DNA of 64,000 nt from Gammaproteobacteria bacterium. Lineage in GTDB: Bacteria; Pseudomonadota; Gammaproteobacteria; GCA-001735895. Location of the stretch: the NCBI GenBank assembly GCA_024225395.1, contig JAAEMR010000065.1:32452-96451 (forward strand), in the 5' to 3' direction. Below the pieces are notes generated by a model that was not told the DNA's origin, made no database searches, and was given only the letters and a program-made list of their open reading frames with translations. The translations under genes were made by a program, and so were the position numbers. Shown here in pieces: positions 62,336 to 64,000 of this stretch (the stretch's first letter is position 1; every line of letters begins with the position of its first letter).

Positions 62336-63637
62336 ATGAGTATAGAAATTCAAATGTTAAGCAGCCAGGATGATAATTTCTGGCCTGATATGGAAAAACT
62401 GCTTGCCTGGGAATCTGTTTCTGATGAACAGGTTTTCAACACGGTTAGTGAAATCCTTTCCAATGTCCGTATCCAGGGCGATTCTGCAGTTATCGAATAT
62501 ACAACCCGTTTTGATAGTCTTCATGTAACGGATATGTCTGATCTTGAAATGCCTGCGACGACTTTAAAAACCGCTTATGAAGGTTTACCTGAGGACCAGA
62601 AACAAGCACTCGGAATAGCAGTAGAACGAATTGAGCGTTATGCTCAAAAACAGAAAATGTCTTCGTGGGAATACACCGAAGATGATGGCACCATTTTAGG
62701 CCAGAAAGTGACACCACTGGACAGAGCCGGATTATATGTTCCCGGTGGAAAAGCAGCATACCCTTCATCGGTTTTAATGAATGCGATACCGGCCAAAGTG
62801 GCGGGCGTTAAAGAGTTAATCATGGTTGTGCCTACGCCAAATGGTCAGGTGAATGACCTGGTATTGGCTGCGGCACATTTATCTGGTGTAGACCGGGTAT
62901 TTACCATCGGTGGGGCCCAGGCAGTTGCGGCGCTAGCCTATGGCACTGAAACAATCCCCCAGGTTGATAAGATAGTCGGCCCTGGAAATATCTATGTAGC
63001 CACGGCGAAACGTATGGTATTTGGAGCAGTGGGTATAGACATGGTGGCCGGTCCTTCTGAAATCCTGGTCGTGTGCGATGGTAAAACCGATCCTGACTGG
63101 ATAGCCATGGATCTGTTTTCTCAGGCAGAGCACGATGAAGATGCGCAGTCTATACTGGTTTCACCCGATGCCGATTTTCTAATCAAGGTTAAACATAGCA
63201 TCGATAAATTACTCGAAGATATGCCGCGTAAGGGTATTATTCATGCTTCACTCAGTTCACGTGGTGCGTTAATTCATGTGCAAAATTTAGAGCAGGCAAT
63301 TGAAGTTGCTAATTACATTGCTCCTGAGCATCTGGAGTTATCAGTAGAAGATGCCACTGAAGTTGCTAAATCAATTCGACATGCCGGTGCTATTTTTATG
63401 GGACGTTATACCGCCGAAGCATTAGGTGATTATTGTGCAGGTCCTAACCATGTTTTACCTACGTCACGTACCGCCCGGTTTTCATCACCCCTGGGTGTGT
63501 ATGACTTTCAAAAACGTTCCAGTCTGATTGGTTGCTCTGCACAGGGCGCATCAGAATTAGGAAAGGTTGCTTCGGTTCTAGCTCATGGAGAAGGTTTGAC
63601 GGCGCATGCTCGTTCAGCAGAGTATCGCATTAAATAA
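62336..63637 (+). CDS. hisD: Histidinol dehydrogenase
   Basis: A 433-residue zinc enzyme catalysing the last two steps of histidine synthesis. [54 protein letters not shown] and [16 protein letters not shown] (zinc and catalytic residues) are intact. hisC does not follow; a convergent gene ends 35 bases downstream. Confidence 0.97.
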   Translation: MSIEIQMLSSQDDNFWPDMEKLLAWESVSDEQVFNTVSEILSNVRIQGDSAVIEYTTRFDSLHVTDMSDLEMPATTLKTAYEGLPEDQKQALGIAVERIERYAQKQKMSSWEYTEDDGTILGQKVTPLDRAGLYVPGGKAAYPSSVLMNAIPAKVAGVKELIMVVPTPNGQVNDLVLAAAHLSGVDRVFTIGGAQAVAALAYGTETIPQVDKIVGPGNIYVATAKRMVFGAVGIDMVAGPSEILVVCDGKTDPDWIAMDLFSQAEHDEDAQSILVSPDADFLIKVKHSIDKLLEDMPRKGIIHASLSSRGALIHVQNLEQAIEVANYIAPEHLELSVEDATEVAKSIRHAGAIFMGRYTAEALGDYCAGPNHVLPTSRTARFSSPLGVYDFQKRSSLIGCSAQGASELGKVASVLAHGEGLTAHARSAEYRIK

Positions 63638-63672
63638 TCATCCAGATTGAACACACTGCTGGTTATTTGAGA

Positions 63673-64000
63673 TTAAAAACTGGGAGGAATGGATAAACTC
63701 TCAGTTTCTGTTTCAACAGGAGCCGGCTTTAAGTCATCGTTTTGTTTGATGTCAATCCACTTTAAAAGCTCATAATATTTTCTGATATTTTCAACATATT
63801 TCACCGGTTCGTTACCCCGCGCATAGCCATGTTTGGTAAATTTATACCATTGTTTTTTACTTAGCAGGGGCAGGCTTTTCTTAACGTCTATCCACTTATC
63901 AGGATCACCCTTATCATTTTGAGTGATTTTTCGTGCATCTTCCAGGTGGCCAAAACCGACATTATAGGAAGCCAGTGCTAACCAGTTTCTATCGGGTTGC
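63673..64000 (-). CDS. mltF: C-terminal end of membrane-bound lytic transglycosylase MltF (partial)
   Basis: The last 108 codons of a minus-strand gene that begins beyond the right edge. [20 protein letters not shown], the lytic transglycosylase catalytic-domain end, is followed by [20 protein letters not shown] and [18 protein letters not shown], then a short polar tail ending SIPPSF. This matches MltF, which has an N-terminal amino-acid-binding-like domain; that part is not visible. The stop TAA is at 63673-63675. Confidence 0.88.
   Translation of the reverse strand, partial: QPDRNWLALASYNVGFGHLEDARKITQNDKGDPDKWIDVKKSLPLLSKKQWYKFTKHGYARGNEPVKYVENIRKYYELLKWIDIKQNDDLKPAPVETETESLSIPPSF

Overview
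The window is a chromosomal segment of an AT-leaning gammaproteobacterium. The evidence is the gene order: kdsD-kdsC-lptC-lptA-lptB-rpoN-hpf-ptsN-hprK-rapZ-EIIA-ptsH, then mlaFED(CB)-murA-hisG-hisD, plus FabA, HemN, an FNR-type regulator and ccoNOQP. An Isp-type [NiFe] hydrogenase, a single-chain pyruvate:ferredoxin oxidoreductase, a cbb3 oxidase, Na+-type MotAB and a TRAP transporter suggest a marine or sediment facultative micro-aerophile, perhaps near sulfur-oxidising lineages. The genus cannot be told from sequence alone.

Layout. 1-4920: nifJ with a dihydroorotate-dehydrogenase-like partner. 5056-9738: Nudix CoA pyrophosphatase, then a DNA repair pair (FAN1-type VRR-NUC nuclease and an XPD/DinG-like Fe-S helicase). 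10508-16537: hypC, and divergently a maturation protease, a HupH-domain protein and hynS-isp1-isp2-hynL. 16594-20748: TSUP permease, a decayed HDOD gene, PilZ-motB-motA. 21042-26523: hemN, fnr-like regulator, ccoNOQP. 27265-35284: periplasmic rhodanese, then TRAP dctPQM with a fused HyuA-HyuB (5-oxoprolinase-type) enzyme and a MarR-like regulator. 35387-44673: mixed housekeeping (PilJ-N protein, hemolysin III, TetR, MazG, pyruvate kinase, PdxH, HDOD). 44721-54922 (minus): rpoN/PTS-Ntr/LPS transport/KDO cluster with a Ca2+/Na+ antiporter and fabA. 55978-63637 (plus): Mla operon with an embedded TolC-family gene, then murA-hisG-hisD. The right edge holds the C-terminus of mltF.

Cross-cutting signals. 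(1) FNR-type palindromes sit 21-22 bases upstream of good -10 hexamers before nifJ, the hydrogenase operon and hemN, the spacing of class II FNR activation; a weaker copy lies before ccoN next to the fnr gene. This predicts a local oxygen-response regulon and fixes the nifJ start downstream of the first ATG. (2) Five intergenic inverted-repeat elements with arms built from CACGAAG-type or CGCAGAGG-type units are scattered through the window; one lies inside the TRAP operon between dctP and dctQ. (3) Several genes are decaying: an HDOD protein, a DUF302 protein, the tail of mgtE after ptsH, and a fragment of a helical protein family. I found no CRISPR array, rRNA, tRNA, prophage or intact insertion sequence. 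I see no single plainly new system; the strongest leads are the FNR regulon, the repeat family, the TolC gene inside mla, and an orphan minus-strand terminator suggesting a small RNA near 40.5 kb.
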